DNA of 64,000 nucleotides from DATFJT01 sp965230755 (GCA_965230755.1 CBDDLT010000016.1:186001-250000); one strand, 5' to 3'; positions 54,467-63,757 are shown, counted from the first letter of the stretch. Numbers and translations: made by a program. The notes: generated by a model not told the origin, from the letters alone.

Positions 54467-56143
54467 TTTCAACATTTTACCGCGATATAGCAGGTCTTCC
54501 GCCAATATTTCTACAAAATACATCCCTGATTCGAACATGGTAATATCTTTTCTTACCCTTGTTCTTCCATTGAGAAAGACTGTCTGAGTAATGGTATTTC
54601 CCGACATGTCATATATTTTGATTTCGGCAGTTTCTACTTCTTTGAAGTCCTCAGGTATAAGAAATACGAGTTCATCATGACTGGGATTGACAATACCGAG
54701 TTCCTTTGGCTTGGGTAAATCACTCGAAGGTTCGATGATATTAATTCGATGATGAAACTCTTTATCCAATCTACTTAAATCGACCTGATCGCCATACGCA
54801 TAAACATCAAGGATTTCATCATTGACATCATCCAATCTGGCACTTGATCCAAACTCCATTGAAGCTCCATCTTCTAAGTAAACAGACGCTCTATTAAATC
54901 CATCTCCCTCGCCTATTCTAAGCATACCATTGAAATAAAGGCTGGAACCCCTCTCCAAAAATGTTTGACTACCTCTATCCAAAGCAAGCATGCCAACTCC
55001 GCTTTGACCATATTTCAATTTACTTTGGTCAGATAGAATGAATTTAGATCCATCCTTATACCGCATACAGGAAAAAGGGCTCGAAAAAGAAATTTTTCCC
55101 GAATTATATCTGAAAGCATTTCCCCCTCCAGTAACTATTTCTACCCAGTTGACACACATTTCAGCTCCGTCGTTGACAATTTCAACACCATGTCGTCTTG
55201 GCTCCTGACCTTCTATCAAAGCCCCGATTAATCCAGTGTGTTCTTGAAATTCGAGTTGTTCGTATTCATCGACTGTGATTCTTATGAGCACGGAATCAGA
55301 AGGTTCTGGAACCAAATTTATGAGCTTGTTATCAACATTGACATTACTGGGGTAATCCATCTTATTATGTGTAACCAAAGTGATCGGCTCCCAGTTGAAC
55401 TGATTCAGATGTCCTACTCTTAAATCCACAATGTCATCAACAATGGAATAATCATCTATCGTAATGTCTTCATCTATAATGGCAAAAGGGTAAAAATGAC
55501 CTATACTTAAATGACTCAACTTTAAAAATGCATCATCAGGTAAATCCGGAAAGAAGACCAATTGTATGACCAAGTCTTCTAAATATTGAACATCAAATTT
55601 GAATGTTGGATCACACAACTCAAAATGTTTATCATAGAAGTCTAAATTATCAGGAAAAAACCTCCAAACCCTATTGGTCCTTTGCTCGTTCTCATCAGGA
55701 ATATTCAAGTTCATGATCAATGAAATGCACGAGGTATCAGTGCATTCTTCAAAACCAAAGAAAGAGAAGTTCTCGCTTTGAACCAATAGGTCCAAATTAA
55801 AAATTGAATTGGGCATAAACTGAACAATGGTATCTGAAGTTTTCTTATATCTGATAAATAAGGGCCTTTCCGTATTAATTTCATTTAGATAAATACCTCC
55901 TCTTCGACCTGGCACTCCACTTAGACATTCATAAGTAGTGTCAACGATTCCATTCCATTGATCATTCTCGGTTTGATAAAGCTCCCAATTATCGTAACTA
56001 TAGGTATTCAGCTGGGGACAGTCACCTTGGCTTAGCTCAAATGAATCAAACAAATCAAATTGAGCTAATAAAGGGACATTGGAGAAAATAATAAAGAAAA
56101 TAATAAAGAAAATAATGAATAGAAGGGTAGCATTTTTTTTCAT
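54461..56143 (-). CDS. Secreted protein with T9SS type A sorting domain
   Basis: 560 residues. The signal peptide has an unusual hydrophobic core of repeated FIIF units, encoded by a 12-base repeat, with cleavage near LLAQ (about residue 28). The N-terminal half (WDLF-like, then C/D-rich beta segments) is unassigned; residues about 330-450 resemble a right-handed repeat (FRYNSGKISF, SKLKYGQSGV, SVYLEDGASMEFG). The C-terminus is a T9SS type A domain (IVNPSHDELVF ... FESGMYFVEIL ... GKMLKL). Expected surface or released protein; function unknown. Confidence 0.83.
   Translation of the reverse strand: MKKNATLLFIIFFIIFFIIFSNVPLLAQFDLFDSFELSQGDCPQLNTYSYDNWELYQTENDQWNGIVDTTYECLSGVPGRRGGIYLNEINTERPLFIRYKKTSDTIVQFMPNSIFNLDLLVQSENFSFFGFEECTDTSCISLIMNLNIPDENEQRTNRVWRFFPDNLDFYDKHFELCDPTFKFDVQYLEDLVIQLVFFPDLPDDAFLKLSHLSIGHFYPFAIIDEDITIDDYSIVDDIVDLRVGHLNQFNWEPITLVTHNKMDYPSNVNVDNKLINLVPEPSDSVLIRITVDEYEQLEFQEHTGLIGALIEGQEPRRHGVEIVNDGAEMCVNWVEIVTGGGNAFRYNSGKISFSSPFSCMRYKDGSKFILSDQSKLKYGQSGVGMLALDRGSQTFLERGSSLYFNGMLRIGEGDGFNRASVYLEDGASMEFGSSARLDDVNDEILDVYAYGDQVDLSRLDKEFHHRINIIEPSSDLPKPKELGIVNPSHDELVFLIPEDFKEVETAEIKIYDMSGNTITQTVFLNGRTRVRKDITMFESGMYFVEILAEDLLYRGKMLKL
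56084..56119. repeat. Three 12-bp tandem repeats in a signal peptide
   Basis: GAAAATAATAAA occurs three times (56084-56095, 56096-56107, 56108-56119; the third has one A to G change). On the minus strand it encodes the FIIF repeats of the signal peptide core. Twelve bases keep the frame, so slippage would change only the length of the core. Confidence 0.85.
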
Positions 56144-56299
56144 AGCGTATGTGTTTTAATCAAGTGTTAAAGTGTCATATATAGGACAATCCAAACTTTC
56201 TTCGTATTGCTGCATTGTTCTTTTCGAATTATGTCAAATAACACCTTCCAAAGATAAAATTGTACCTTAGGAAAGCTTACTATCAACTTTTCGAAAGAT

Positions 56300-57709
56300 A
56301 TGAGACTATTCAACCTATTAATTGTCCTTTTATTTGCGGTCCTTTCTTTCCAGCCGTCATCTGGTCAATCCATTATTTGGTCAGAACCCGAAATGCTCGC
56401 ACCTTCCGACTATGGCAATTATTATCCGCGCATAGTCGCCAATGAAACAGGGGACATTTTCGTAAGTTGGGGTGGAGGAAATAATGTATACTTCGTCAGG
56501 AAACAACAAGATGTCTTCTCTGCGGTTCAAAAGATTAACCCAGATAGTATAGATGTTTACGTTGCCAATTGGACCGGAGCCGATATTGCGGTTCAAGGGG
56601 AGGTGGTTTATATCGTCTATATGCATAGCACTTGGGGTAAGAAGAGTTATATTCAACGATCTGATAATGGCGGGCAGAGTTTTCAAGCTCCCAGGCTAAT
56701 AGAAAACTATCCGGATAGTAGTTCCAGGTTCCCGACCCTCACTATTGACCAAAATGGAAACCCGGTTGTCGCCATTATGAAAATGACAACCCAAGGTGAG
56801 CATCCTCATTACGTAGTAAGAAAAAGCGAAGACAAGGGAGAGAACTTCATTTCAGAAACCCTGGCTAGCAATTGGTCTGGCTTGGGATCAGAATCTTGTG
56901 ATTGTTGCCCTGCAGCATTAGGTATAAAGGATTCGATGGTCGTTTTAAGTTACCGCGATAATCTACACGATGTAAGAGAAGTTTGGGCATCTCTATCGCT
57001 GGATGGGGGTCGTGATTTTACTTCGGGATTCAAAATTGATTCATCTGATTGGGTATTTCCGTCATGTCCATCCAGTGGTCCGGATGTAATCATTGTTGAA
57101 GACAAATTATATAGCGTTTTTATGTCCAATGATGAGTGTTATTTATCCCAAATGCAGCTGCAAGGTGATCAAGAGATATCTATTTCTTCATTGAAGCCTG
57201 GCGAAGGTAGTTACCGCCAAAATTTTCCGAGAATTGATGCCAATGATGAAACCCTTGCCATGATTTGGTTTGAAAATAACAGAGGGCCTCGAATGATTTT
57301 TTCCACGAAGCAATTAAACTCAGACGATCAATTTACCAGAGATACCCTAATGGAGTCTTTTTTCTATTCAGCAGATTTGGTTGTACATGAGAATACGGTT
57401 CATGTCGTTTGGGCCGATAACCCAACCGGAACCGTTCATTATTTAAAGGGAGAATTCGCAGTGAGCAATCAACAAGAGAATGAGTCAAGAATAATCAATA
57501 TAAGTCCCAACCCATTGAGCAATAAGCTTAACCTTGACATCGAAATCTATGTGGGCGACTACTCTATATTTAATTCTTCCGGAATTCTTGTTCAGAAGGG
57601 TCCTTTAAAGTCAACAATAAATATTTCGAATCTGAATAATGGCCTGCACTATATTGATTTGATAGATCGTTCAGGTGAATCTCACCAGACAAGCTTTGTG
57701 AAGTACTGA
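56300..57709 (+). CDS. Secreted BNR/Asp-box protein with T9SS type A tail
   Basis: 469 residues. Signal peptide of about 22 residues (SFQPSSGQS), then a sialidase-like propeller region with Asp-box-type motifs RSDNGGQSF, SEDKGENF and SLDGGRDF, which mark beta-propeller blades. No clear sialidase catalytic Arg/Tyr/Asp set was recognised, so enzyme activity is not claimed. A CDCC cluster (ESCDCCPAA) is notable. C-terminal T9SS type A sorting domain (ISPNPLSNKLNLDI ... LNNGLHYIDLI). Expected at the surface; a binding role is inferred. Confidence 0.85.
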   Translation: MRLFNLLIVLLFAVLSFQPSSGQSIIWSEPEMLAPSDYGNYYPRIVANETGDIFVSWGGGNNVYFVRKQQDVFSAVQKINPDSIDVYVANWTGADIAVQGEVVYIVYMHSTWGKKSYIQRSDNGGQSFQAPRLIENYPDSSSRFPTLTIDQNGNPVVAIMKMTTQGEHPHYVVRKSEDKGENFISETLASNWSGLGSESCDCCPAALGIKDSMVVLSYRDNLHDVREVWASLSLDGGRDFTSGFKIDSSDWVFPSCPSSGPDVIIVEDKLYSVFMSNDECYLSQMQLQGDQEISISSLKPGEGSYRQNFPRIDANDETLAMIWFENNRGPRMIFSTKQLNSDDQFTRDTLMESFFYSADLVVHENTVHVVWADNPTGTVHYLKGEFAVSNQQENESRIINISPNPLSNKLNLDIEIYVGDYSIFNSSGILVQKGPLKSTINISNLNNGLHYIDLIDRSGESHQTSFVKY

Positions 57710-57853
57710 AGAGTATCTAAAATACAGTAAATGAAATGTTCCCTAAAAGCAGATCCGGATATCACCAAAAACCAAACTCCCATTTCCTAAATCCTAGTTG
57801 TCATTGCCTGAAATAGGTTGACCACTTTATTAATTAAAAAAGTGGAAAATACT

Positions 57854-58237
57854 ATGTCAGATTACAAGAAGAATTTCAATCAAAGTACGACGGAGCGTCG
57901 CTATAGAAGATTTAGTGATACCTTTAAACAAAAGAAGGTAAGGGAGATTGAACAAGGGAAAAGCACTGTAATAGAGGTATGTAAGGCTTATGAGGTTACA
58001 GATACTGCGGTGTACAAATGGATCAAAAAGTATGGTCAATTGAAAAAGCCACAACGGACAATAGTGGAGTCAAAGAGTGATACGTCAAAGATCGTTGCTT
58101 TACAAAAGCGAATAGCAGACTTGGAGCGTCTATTAGGTCAAAAGCAGATTGAGATTGAGTTTAAAGACAAGCTCATTGATATTGCTGAACAGACCTATGG
58201 GGTAGATATTAAAAAAAAGTCTTCAAAGAAACCCTGA
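57854..58237 (+). CDS. IS3-family transposase OrfA
   Basis: 127 residues from the ATG at 57854; an ACT-like or upstream start at 57818 would fall right at the left inverted repeat. N-terminal helix-turn-helix (RRFSDTFKQKKVREIEQGKS, VCKAYEVTDTAVYKWIKKYG) that binds the terminal repeats, followed by a leucine-zipper-like coiled coil (LQKRIADLERLLGQKQIE). Ends at 58237 in the TGA that follows the A8 run; at 58211-58218 a -1 shift would fuse it to orfB. Confidence 0.9.
   Translation: MSDYKKNFNQSTTERRYRRFSDTFKQKKVREIEQGKSTVIEVCKAYEVTDTAVYKWIKKYGQLKKPQRTIVESKSDTSKIVALQKRIADLERLLGQKQIEIEFKDKLIDIAEQTYGVDIKKKSSKKP
58211..58218 (+). other. A8 slippery site for -1 frameshift between orfA and orfB
   Basis: AAAAAAAAG lies in the overlap of the two frames. 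The orfB frame is open from 58213, just after a stop at 58210, and its upstream part reads ETLIYFWRHRQDYNWS, typical of the start of the orfB part of fused IS3 transposases. This supports a fused OrfAB made by ribosomal slippage. Confidence 0.75.
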
Positions 58238-58275
58238 TCTACTTTTGGAGACATCGACAGGATTATAACTGGAGT

Positions 58276-59139
58276 TTGAATAGTATGTATCGCGCAATGG
58301 GAGTCACTAAACAAGGGTTTCACAAGCATCTAAATGCTCGTCTGAGAAATGATGAACAAGCCTGTCAATTGCTCAAAATAATCAGGGATATCAGAATCGA
58401 TCACCCCACTATGTGTTGTCGAACAATGTATTATAAAATCAACCCCTCTTTCATCGGCAGAGATCGGTTTGAGGCATTATGTAGACAATACGGTTATATG
58501 TCTAATAACAATAAATCTGCGCGTAGAACCACTAATAGCAATGGAGTTGTTCGTTTTGACAACCTTACTATAGGTCTGAAATTAACCAGCATAAACCAAT
58601 TATGGAGCAGTGATATTACCTATTTTGAAATAGACAATACATTCTACTATATCACCTTTATTCTTGATTGTTTCTCCAGACGTATTTTAGGGCATCAAGT
58701 CTCCTCCAGATTGCTTACTGAACATACTACTTTACCTGCTTTAAAACAGGCTATTCAAAACAGAAATCACCAACTACCTCCAGGAATAATATTCCATTCT
58801 GATGGTGGTGGCCAATACTATGATAAAGCCTTCTTAGCCCTTACAGCAAAATATAAATTCAACAATAGTATGTGTGAATTCGCTTATGAAAATGGTAAAG
58901 CTGAACGACTTAATGGCATTATAAAAAATAACTATCTAAAACATTGGACTATCAATAATCTAAGTCAACTAACCAAACAAGTTGACCGAGCAGTGAGATT
59001 ATACAACCATGATAAGCCTCACTTAAGTTTGTGTCGTAAAACCCCTGTAGAATTTGAAAAACAATTCCCTATATTAGACCAACAAAACAAAACAATCAAT
59101 ATGAATCTTAACACCCCTATTGTTGAAAATTTAAGTTAG
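58276..59139 (+). CDS. IS3-family transposase OrfB, DDE integrase
   Basis: 287 residues from the TTG at 58276; the open frame goes back to 58213 and is probably translated as an OrfAB fusion. HTH_21-like N-terminus (MYRAMGVTKQGFHKH), then an rve integrase core with the DDE triad: Asp in WSSDITYFEI, Asp in IFHSDGGGQYY, and Glu in NGKAERLNGIIK, with about 35 residues between the last two. The catalytic set is complete. No other gene lies in the element. Confidence 0.93.
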   Translation: MNSMYRAMGVTKQGFHKHLNARLRNDEQACQLLKIIRDIRIDHPTMCCRTMYYKINPSFIGRDRFEALCRQYGYMSNNNKSARRTTNSNGVVRFDNLTIGLKLTSINQLWSSDITYFEIDNTFYYITFILDCFSRRILGHQVSSRLLTEHTTLPALKQAIQNRNHQLPPGIIFHSDGGGQYYDKAFLALTAKYKFNNSMCEFAYENGKAERLNGIIKNNYLKHWTINNLSQLTKQVDRAVRLYNHDKPHLSLCRKTPVEFEKQFPILDQQNKTINMNLNTPIVENLS

Positions 59140-59170
59140 ATAACGGTCAACCTTTTTCAGGCATATACAA

Positions 59171-59220
59171 AATCCTAATTCCCAATCCCAAATTCCTAAT
59201 CCCTAAGCCCTAAATCCCAA
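59171..59220. repeat. Degenerate CCTAAATCCC-type repeat
   Basis: About 50 bases of loosely repeated 7-8-base words (AATCCTAATTCCC, AATCCCAAATTCC, TAATCCCTAAGCCC, TAAATCCC). A similar short tract (TTTCCTAAATCCTAG, about 57784-57797) is on the other side of the IS, so the element split one repeat tract. The AraC-like gene ends at the edge of this tract. Confidence 0.65.
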
Positions 59221-60201
59221 CCAAAAGCTCCTCTTCATAATTCCGAGCATACGCCGATGGTGTCAGGCCTGTTTCTCTCTTGAAAAGGACCGAGAAAGAC
59301 TTGAGGTCTTGGTAGCCTATTTTATCCATCACTTCTACCACAGAAGACTCTCCACTTTCGAAAGCGTTTTTGGCTACTTCAATTCGGATTTTCTGCAGAT
59401 AACTATGTGGTGTTTCATTGGTTGCCTTTTTAAAACGACGAATGAAATTACGGGGACTCATATTAACCCGGTTGGCCAATTCTTCTATTCTGAGATTGTC
59501 ATTGAAATTGTTTTCCATGAAATCCTGAATTTCCAGGATGGGCTCATCTCTGTGCATTTTCTGTTTTCTGAAGAGGTAGAATCGATTTTGCTTTTTCACC
59601 GGATATTGTATCCCAACAATTTTTGATAGTTCTATCGCCAAGTCCTTACCACAGTATTCTTCAATCAGGTGAAAAATCAATTGCATAGAGTTAAATCCTC
59701 CACCGCCAGTATAGATATTATCACTCTTTATCATTGTATTATCTGATAAAAGCGTGGCATGAGGGCATTGCATTTTCAACTGATCTGCTATCATCCAGTT
59801 GGTCGTACACATTCTATCCTCTAGTAAGCCTGCATCTGCCAACATAAAAAACACCCGAACACATACTGGCTATCTTAACTCCTCTATCATGCTCTTCTCT
59901 CAACCAGCTTTTCAGTTCAGAATAATACTCATCTCCCAATCTTTCAATAAGTGTGTGGTGAATTGGTGAGAGTATTACCAACTCGTGTCCTACAGGATCC
60001 CCCACCTTACCATCACAGCGAATCATAATCCTATTCGACAGGTTGATATTCTTCTTTTTATATCCCAATAATTGTACCTCAAAGACCTCGTTTCTGTCCT
60101 TTTCCTTGAGCAACTCGTTGGCAAAATGAAAACATATCATAGGTCGGAAAAATGGCTGTGCCAAAACTGTCTTCGAAAACTACCAAAGAAATCTTCGTCA
60201 T
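59210..60201 (-). pseudogene. GlxA-like AraC-family regulator, two frameshifts
   Basis: The full protein would be about 330 residues: a DJ-1/PfpI-like N-terminal domain and a C-terminal AraC helix-turn-helix pair (NFNDNLRIEELANRVNMSPRNFIRRFKKATNETPHSYL, KIGYQDLKSFSVLFKRETGLTPSAYA, given here in parts). The reading needs three frames: MTKISLVVFEDSF from 60201 to about 60130, then ANELLKEKDRNEVFEVQ down to about 59850, then MLADAGLLEDRM to 59210. One extra T in a TTTT run near 60127-60136 and one extra T in the T6 run at 59845-59850 account for both. It could be a decayed gene beside an IS or an assembly error. Divergent from the MMPL gene, which it may have controlled. Confidence 0.8.
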
Positions 60202-60301
60202 TTCTATTTATTACATTTTTTATGAATTCTGCACTCCGTTCATAAGTATAGAAGTTGATGGCAAACTTAAATATAATATTTGTCACTATCGACCATTATA
60301 T

Positions 60302-60346
60302 TGTCATTTATGACAGCTTGCGGACAATTTTTTCTATATAAATTTG
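60302..60346 (+). promoter_or_regulatory. Promoter and dyad operator upstream of the MMPL gene
   Basis: TGTCAT-TT-ATGACA (60302-60315) is a perfect dyad. Next to it, TTG (60318-60320) and TAAATTTG (60339-60346) form a -33/-7 pair with an 18-base spacer, an exact TAnnTTTG match. The dyad lies just upstream of -33, in the gap shared with the divergent AraC-like gene, so a regulator site is likely. The transcript would start about 8-10 bases before the first ATG (60361), so the ATG at 60379 may be the used start. Confidence 0.55.
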
Positions 60347-60360
60347 AGCTCGAAAATTAA

Positions 60361-62826
60361 ATGAAAAAGAAGAGCATTATGGGAGATCACACAAATTATA
60401 AGGAGAATTTTGGTTCGCGTCTAGGACGTTTTGTCGTGAAATGGCGATGGGTGGTTTTGCTGGCGACTTTAGTTTTAGGAATATTTTTAGCCAGTGGACT
60501 ACAGAATGCCGGTTTTAACAATGACTATAGAGTGTTTTTTGGAGAGGAAAATCCTCAATTAAAGGCCTATGATGCCCTTCAAAACAAATACACCAAAGAC
60601 GATAATGTTTATATCGTTGTAGAGCCGAAAAACGGGAAGGTCTTTGACCGCGATGTACTTTTGGCTATTGAAGCCATGGTGGATTCAGCCTGGCAAACCC
60701 CTTTTTCATCTCGAGTAGATGCTCTGACGAACTATCAGTTTACCCAAGCAGAAGGAGATGACATGTTTGTTGATGACTTGATCTCCGATGTAGCCAATAA
60801 GACTGATGCTGATATTCAATTGGCAGAAAAGAGGGCACTGGCGGAATCAATTTTGATGCACCGGTTGATCAATGAAGATGCCTCACTTACCGGAGTGAAT
60901 ATTGTGATCAAAAAACCAGAGATAGAAGAGTATGCTGCTCTTCAGGCTGAAAGGATTCACCTTGCGGATTCGCTGGGATTGAGCGTTCCATTTTATACAG
61001 ATCCGGAATCAGAAGTTGCGGCTTATGTAAGAAGCTTTACCAAGAATATGGAAGCTGAGTTTCCAAGTATTAAGACTCATTTGTCCGGAGTGGTCATGCT
61101 TTCCAATGCATTCGCAGAAGCGGCCAACACTGATCTCAGCACGCTTATTCCCTCTATGTATTTGGTCATTATAATTACGCTTCTAATCCTCGTTTTATAT
61201 AATACAAGGTTTCTACCCGGTCCTGGAGGTGTTACTCGATCCATCGTTACTGCAATTAGCGCCACAGTTGCCACGGTAATTATTCTAATGCTATCCATCA
61301 CTGGAGGAGTAGGCCTCATGAGTACTTTTGGAGTACAGTTAACACCGGTATCCGTCTCTGCTCCAACGATGATTTTAACGCTGGCCGTAGCAGATAGTAT
61401 CCATATCCTTATTACGGTACTTCAAGGAATGAAAACTGGCCTGAGCAAACATGAAGCGATCATAGAGAGTATGCGAATCAATTTTATGCCTGTCTTCATC
61501 ACCTCAGCAACAACGATCATCGGGTTCCTTACAATGAACTTCAGTGATTCACCTCCATTCCATGATTTGGGGAATATTGCTGCTGCCGGTGTGGCTCTTG
61601 CCTTCCTATTTTCGGTCACCTTACTCATTGCACTTCTGGCAGTGTTTCCTATGTGGGTCAGAGTCAATCCGGATTCCAAGGTCAATGATAAAACTAAGTT
61701 GGTTCAATTGGCAGATTGGGTGATTGGTAATAGACGTCCAATACAGTACGGGTTTTTAGTATTAACAGTTTTGCTTGTATTTTTTGCATCGAAAAATGAG
61801 CTTAACGAGCAATTCGTGGAGTACTTCGATGATAAGATTGAATTTAGACGAGCTACCGATTTTATGGCTGATAATCTCACAGGTATTTACAATATAGAGT
61901 ATTCGGTAAGTTCCAGTGAGGAGGGTGGTATCAGTAACCCGGATTATCTAAAGACCTTAGAGGAATTCGAAAATTGGTTCGAACAAAATGAAAAAGTAGT
62001 ACACGTCAATACCTATACAGATGTTGCTAGAAAAGTCAATAAGTCCATGCACGGTGATGATCCGTCTTTTGATAGACTTCCTGGTAACCGGGAAGAAGCT
62101 GCCCAATACTTATTGCTTTATGAAATGTCTTTGCCTTTCGGATTAGACCTCAATAATCAGATCAATGTCGATAAATCTGAAACTAGGTTTACCGTAACTG
62201 TAGATAACATCACGGCCAAAGAATTAATTAAGCTGAGTGAAGATGGGGAGCAATGGCTTAGTGATCACGGTATCCAAGGGGAAAGCAATCTTGGAATTAG
62301 TACAGCAATCATGTTTGCACATTTGACGCAGAGACAAATTTCGAATATGTCCAAAGGTGCTCTTTGGGCGGTGATTTTAATTTCCATAGTGCTCATTATC
62401 GCATTGAGAAGTTGGAGATTAGGTCTCCTCAGCGTTATTCCCAACGTAATGCCAATTGCCTTTGGGTTTGGTTTGTGGTATTTCATGGACGGCCAAATCA
62501 CGAGTGGTCTAGCCATAGTTTTCAGTATAACCATCGGAATTGTTGTAGATGATACGGTACACTTATTCTCTAAATATCTTAGAGCTCGAAGAGAGCAAAA
62601 TAAGTCAGTAGAAGATTCGATCCGCTATGCCTTTACGACAGTTGGAATGGCGGTGATCACCACATCAATTGTGCTTTCTGCGGGATTTTTCATTCTAGGA
62701 TTTTCATTGTTTACGATGAATTCAGGAATGGCGAAGTTGTCCGCTATAACCATTATTCTAGCTTTAATAATTGATTTGCTATTCTTGCCAACGCTATTGC
62801 TGGCCATCGATAAACGTAAATCATAG
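60361..62826 (+). CDS. MMPL/RND-type transporter
   Basis: 821 residues. Inner-membrane efflux RND/MMPL-superfamily protein with the usual internal duplication: each half has one N-terminal helix, a large periplasmic loop and five or so helices. The first helix is at about 28-47; the helix with ADSIHIL in the first half and VVDDTVHLF in the second carry the acidic residues used for proton coupling. ITSATTIIGFLTMNFSDSPP and ITTSIVLSAGFFIL match the family. Likely moves lipids or other hydrophobic molecules to the outer membrane. It is followed by a LolA-like gene on the same strand, a common pairing. Start at 60361 or 60379. Confidence 0.92.
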   Translation: MKKKSIMGDHTNYKENFGSRLGRFVVKWRWVVLLATLVLGIFLASGLQNAGFNNDYRVFFGEENPQLKAYDALQNKYTKDDNVYIVVEPKNGKVFDRDVLLAIEAMVDSAWQTPFSSRVDALTNYQFTQAEGDDMFVDDLISDVANKTDADIQLAEKRALAESILMHRLINEDASLTGVNIVIKKPEIEEYAALQAERIHLADSLGLSVPFYTDPESEVAAYVRSFTKNMEAEFPSIKTHLSGVVMLSNAFAEAANTDLSTLIPSMYLVIIITLLILVLYNTRFLPGPGGVTRSIVTAISATVATVIILMLSITGGVGLMSTFGVQLTPVSVSAPTMILTLAVADSIHILITVLQGMKTGLSKHEAIIESMRINFMPVFITSATTIIGFLTMNFSDSPPFHDLGNIAAAGVALAFLFSVTLLIALLAVFPMWVRVNPDSKVNDKTKLVQLADWVIGNRRPIQYGFLVLTVLLVFFASKNELNEQFVEYFDDKIEFRRATDFMADNLTGIYNIEYSVSSSEEGGISNPDYLKTLEEFENWFEQNEKVVHVNTYTDVARKVNKSMHGDDPSFDRLPGNREEAAQYLLLYEMSLPFGLDLNNQINVDKSETRFTVTVDNITAKELIKLSEDGEQWLSDHGIQGESNLGISTAIMFAHLTQRQISNMSKGALWAVILISIVLIIALRSWRLGLLSVIPNVMPIAFGFGLWYFMDGQITSGLAIVFSITIGIVVDDTVHLFSKYLRARREQNKSVEDSIRYAFTTVGMAVITTSIVLSAGFFILGFSLFTMNSGMAKLSAITIILALIIDLLFLPTLLLAIDKRKS

Positions 62827-62915
62827 TAAATGGAACTTATAGAGAATTGAATGGTTTATTCTCTTGAGAAAAGTAAGACTCAAAAAATGTTTTTTAAATA
62901 AAATTTTTATCAATT

Positions 62916-63691
62916 ATGAAACAACTGATTTTGTCAGTTATCGCATTCTTCCTCGTTTGGGGTTTGAGTGCACAGAACAAAGGACTTGAAATTGCAAAAA
63001 AGTACGACGAAGCTTACTCCGGGTGGGGCAGTTATACTTCTACAACTAAAATGATTCTTAAAAATCAACACGGCCAAGAAACTACACGTGATTTAAGTGG
63101 TAAGAATCTGGAGGTAAGCGGTGATGGCGATAAGTCTATGATTGTCTTCAAGAGCCCTAAAGATGTTAAAGGAACTGCAGTACTAACTTATACTCACAAG
63201 GAAGGAGCAGATGACCAATGGTTGTTTTTGCCATCCATCAATAGAGTAAAACGTATCGCGTCCAATAATAAATCGGGCCCATTTGTGGGAAGTGAGTTTG
63301 CTTATGAAGATCTCTCTTCACAGGAGATCGAAAAAATACACTTACAAATACGTTGGTGAAAAAGACTCTGAACGGCGTATCGTGTCAGGTGGTGGAGCAG
63401 GATCCTGTCGATCCTAAATCCGGTTATAAGTTCACACATGTATACTACAATCCCAGTCAAAATTATAGAATTGAACAAATCATATTCTACGACAGGAAGG
63501 GGTCAAAATTTAAGACCTTGGTATACAATGATTACGAGAAATTCAAAGGAAAGTACTGGTATCCCGGAGAGTTGCACATGACCAACCATCAGTCAAAAAA
63601 GGAAACTCGAATTCTTTTTTCTGACTACAACTTTTCAGTCAACCTTGGTGATAATGACTTCAGCCAGGTTAAACTCAAAAGTGCCGGATAA
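62916..63691 (+). CDS. LolA-like outer-membrane lipoprotein-sorting protein, frameshifted
   Basis: About 257 residues if repaired. Signal peptide of about 19 residues (FLVWGLSAQ), then the LolA_like family of periplasmic lipid-binding proteins: DGDKSMIVFKSPKDVKGTA, DDQWLFLPSINRVKRI, FVGSEFAYEDLSS, and in the second part SGYKFTHVYYN and GKYWYPGELHM. The first frame stops at 63359 (ending LQIRW) and the second runs to 63691. Removing one A from the A6 run at 63331-63336 and one A from the A5 run at 63358-63363 joins them as EIEKYTYKYVGEKTLNGV. Its place behind an MMPL transporter suggests it accepts or carries the exported lipid. Whether the gene is decayed or misread is open. Confidence 0.83.
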
Positions 63692-63713
63692 TTGGTGATA
63701 ATAGAACAATCAT

Positions 63714-63757
63714 AACCAAGGTTCACAACAATCTACTTCGATGTGAACCTTGGTTTT
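63714..63757 (+). terminator. Intrinsic terminator after the LolA-like gene
   Basis: AACCAAGGTTCACA (63714-63727) and TGTGAACCTTGGTT (63742-63755) are perfect 14-base complements with a 14-base loop, ending in TTTT. It separates the MMPL-LolA-like unit from the next gene. Confidence 0.85.

Larger units (their letters stand above)
57805..59163 (+). mobile_element. IS3-family insertion sequence, complete
   Basis: 1359 bases. The ends are TGCCTGAAATAGGTTGACC (57805-57823) and its inverted copy at 59145-59163 (reads TGCCTGAAAAAGGTTGACC on the minus strand), 18 of 19 identical, with the TG...CA termini typical of IS3. It carries orfA and orfB with an A8 slippery run between them. Flanking bases (CAT left, TAT right) do not give a clean target duplication. 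The element sits within a degenerate C/T-A repeat. Both ORFs and the DDE residues look intact, so it may still be active. Confidence 0.93.

Noticed and set aside
56249..56256. CAAAGATA (minus-strand TATCTTTG) as the promoter of the T9SS gene ending at 54461
   Set aside because: The -7 match is exact but the nearest -33 CAA is about 27 bases away, too far to support it.
57818..57853. Earlier start of orfA at 57818
   Set aside because: It would begin within the IS terminal repeat; the ATG at 57854 fits the family.
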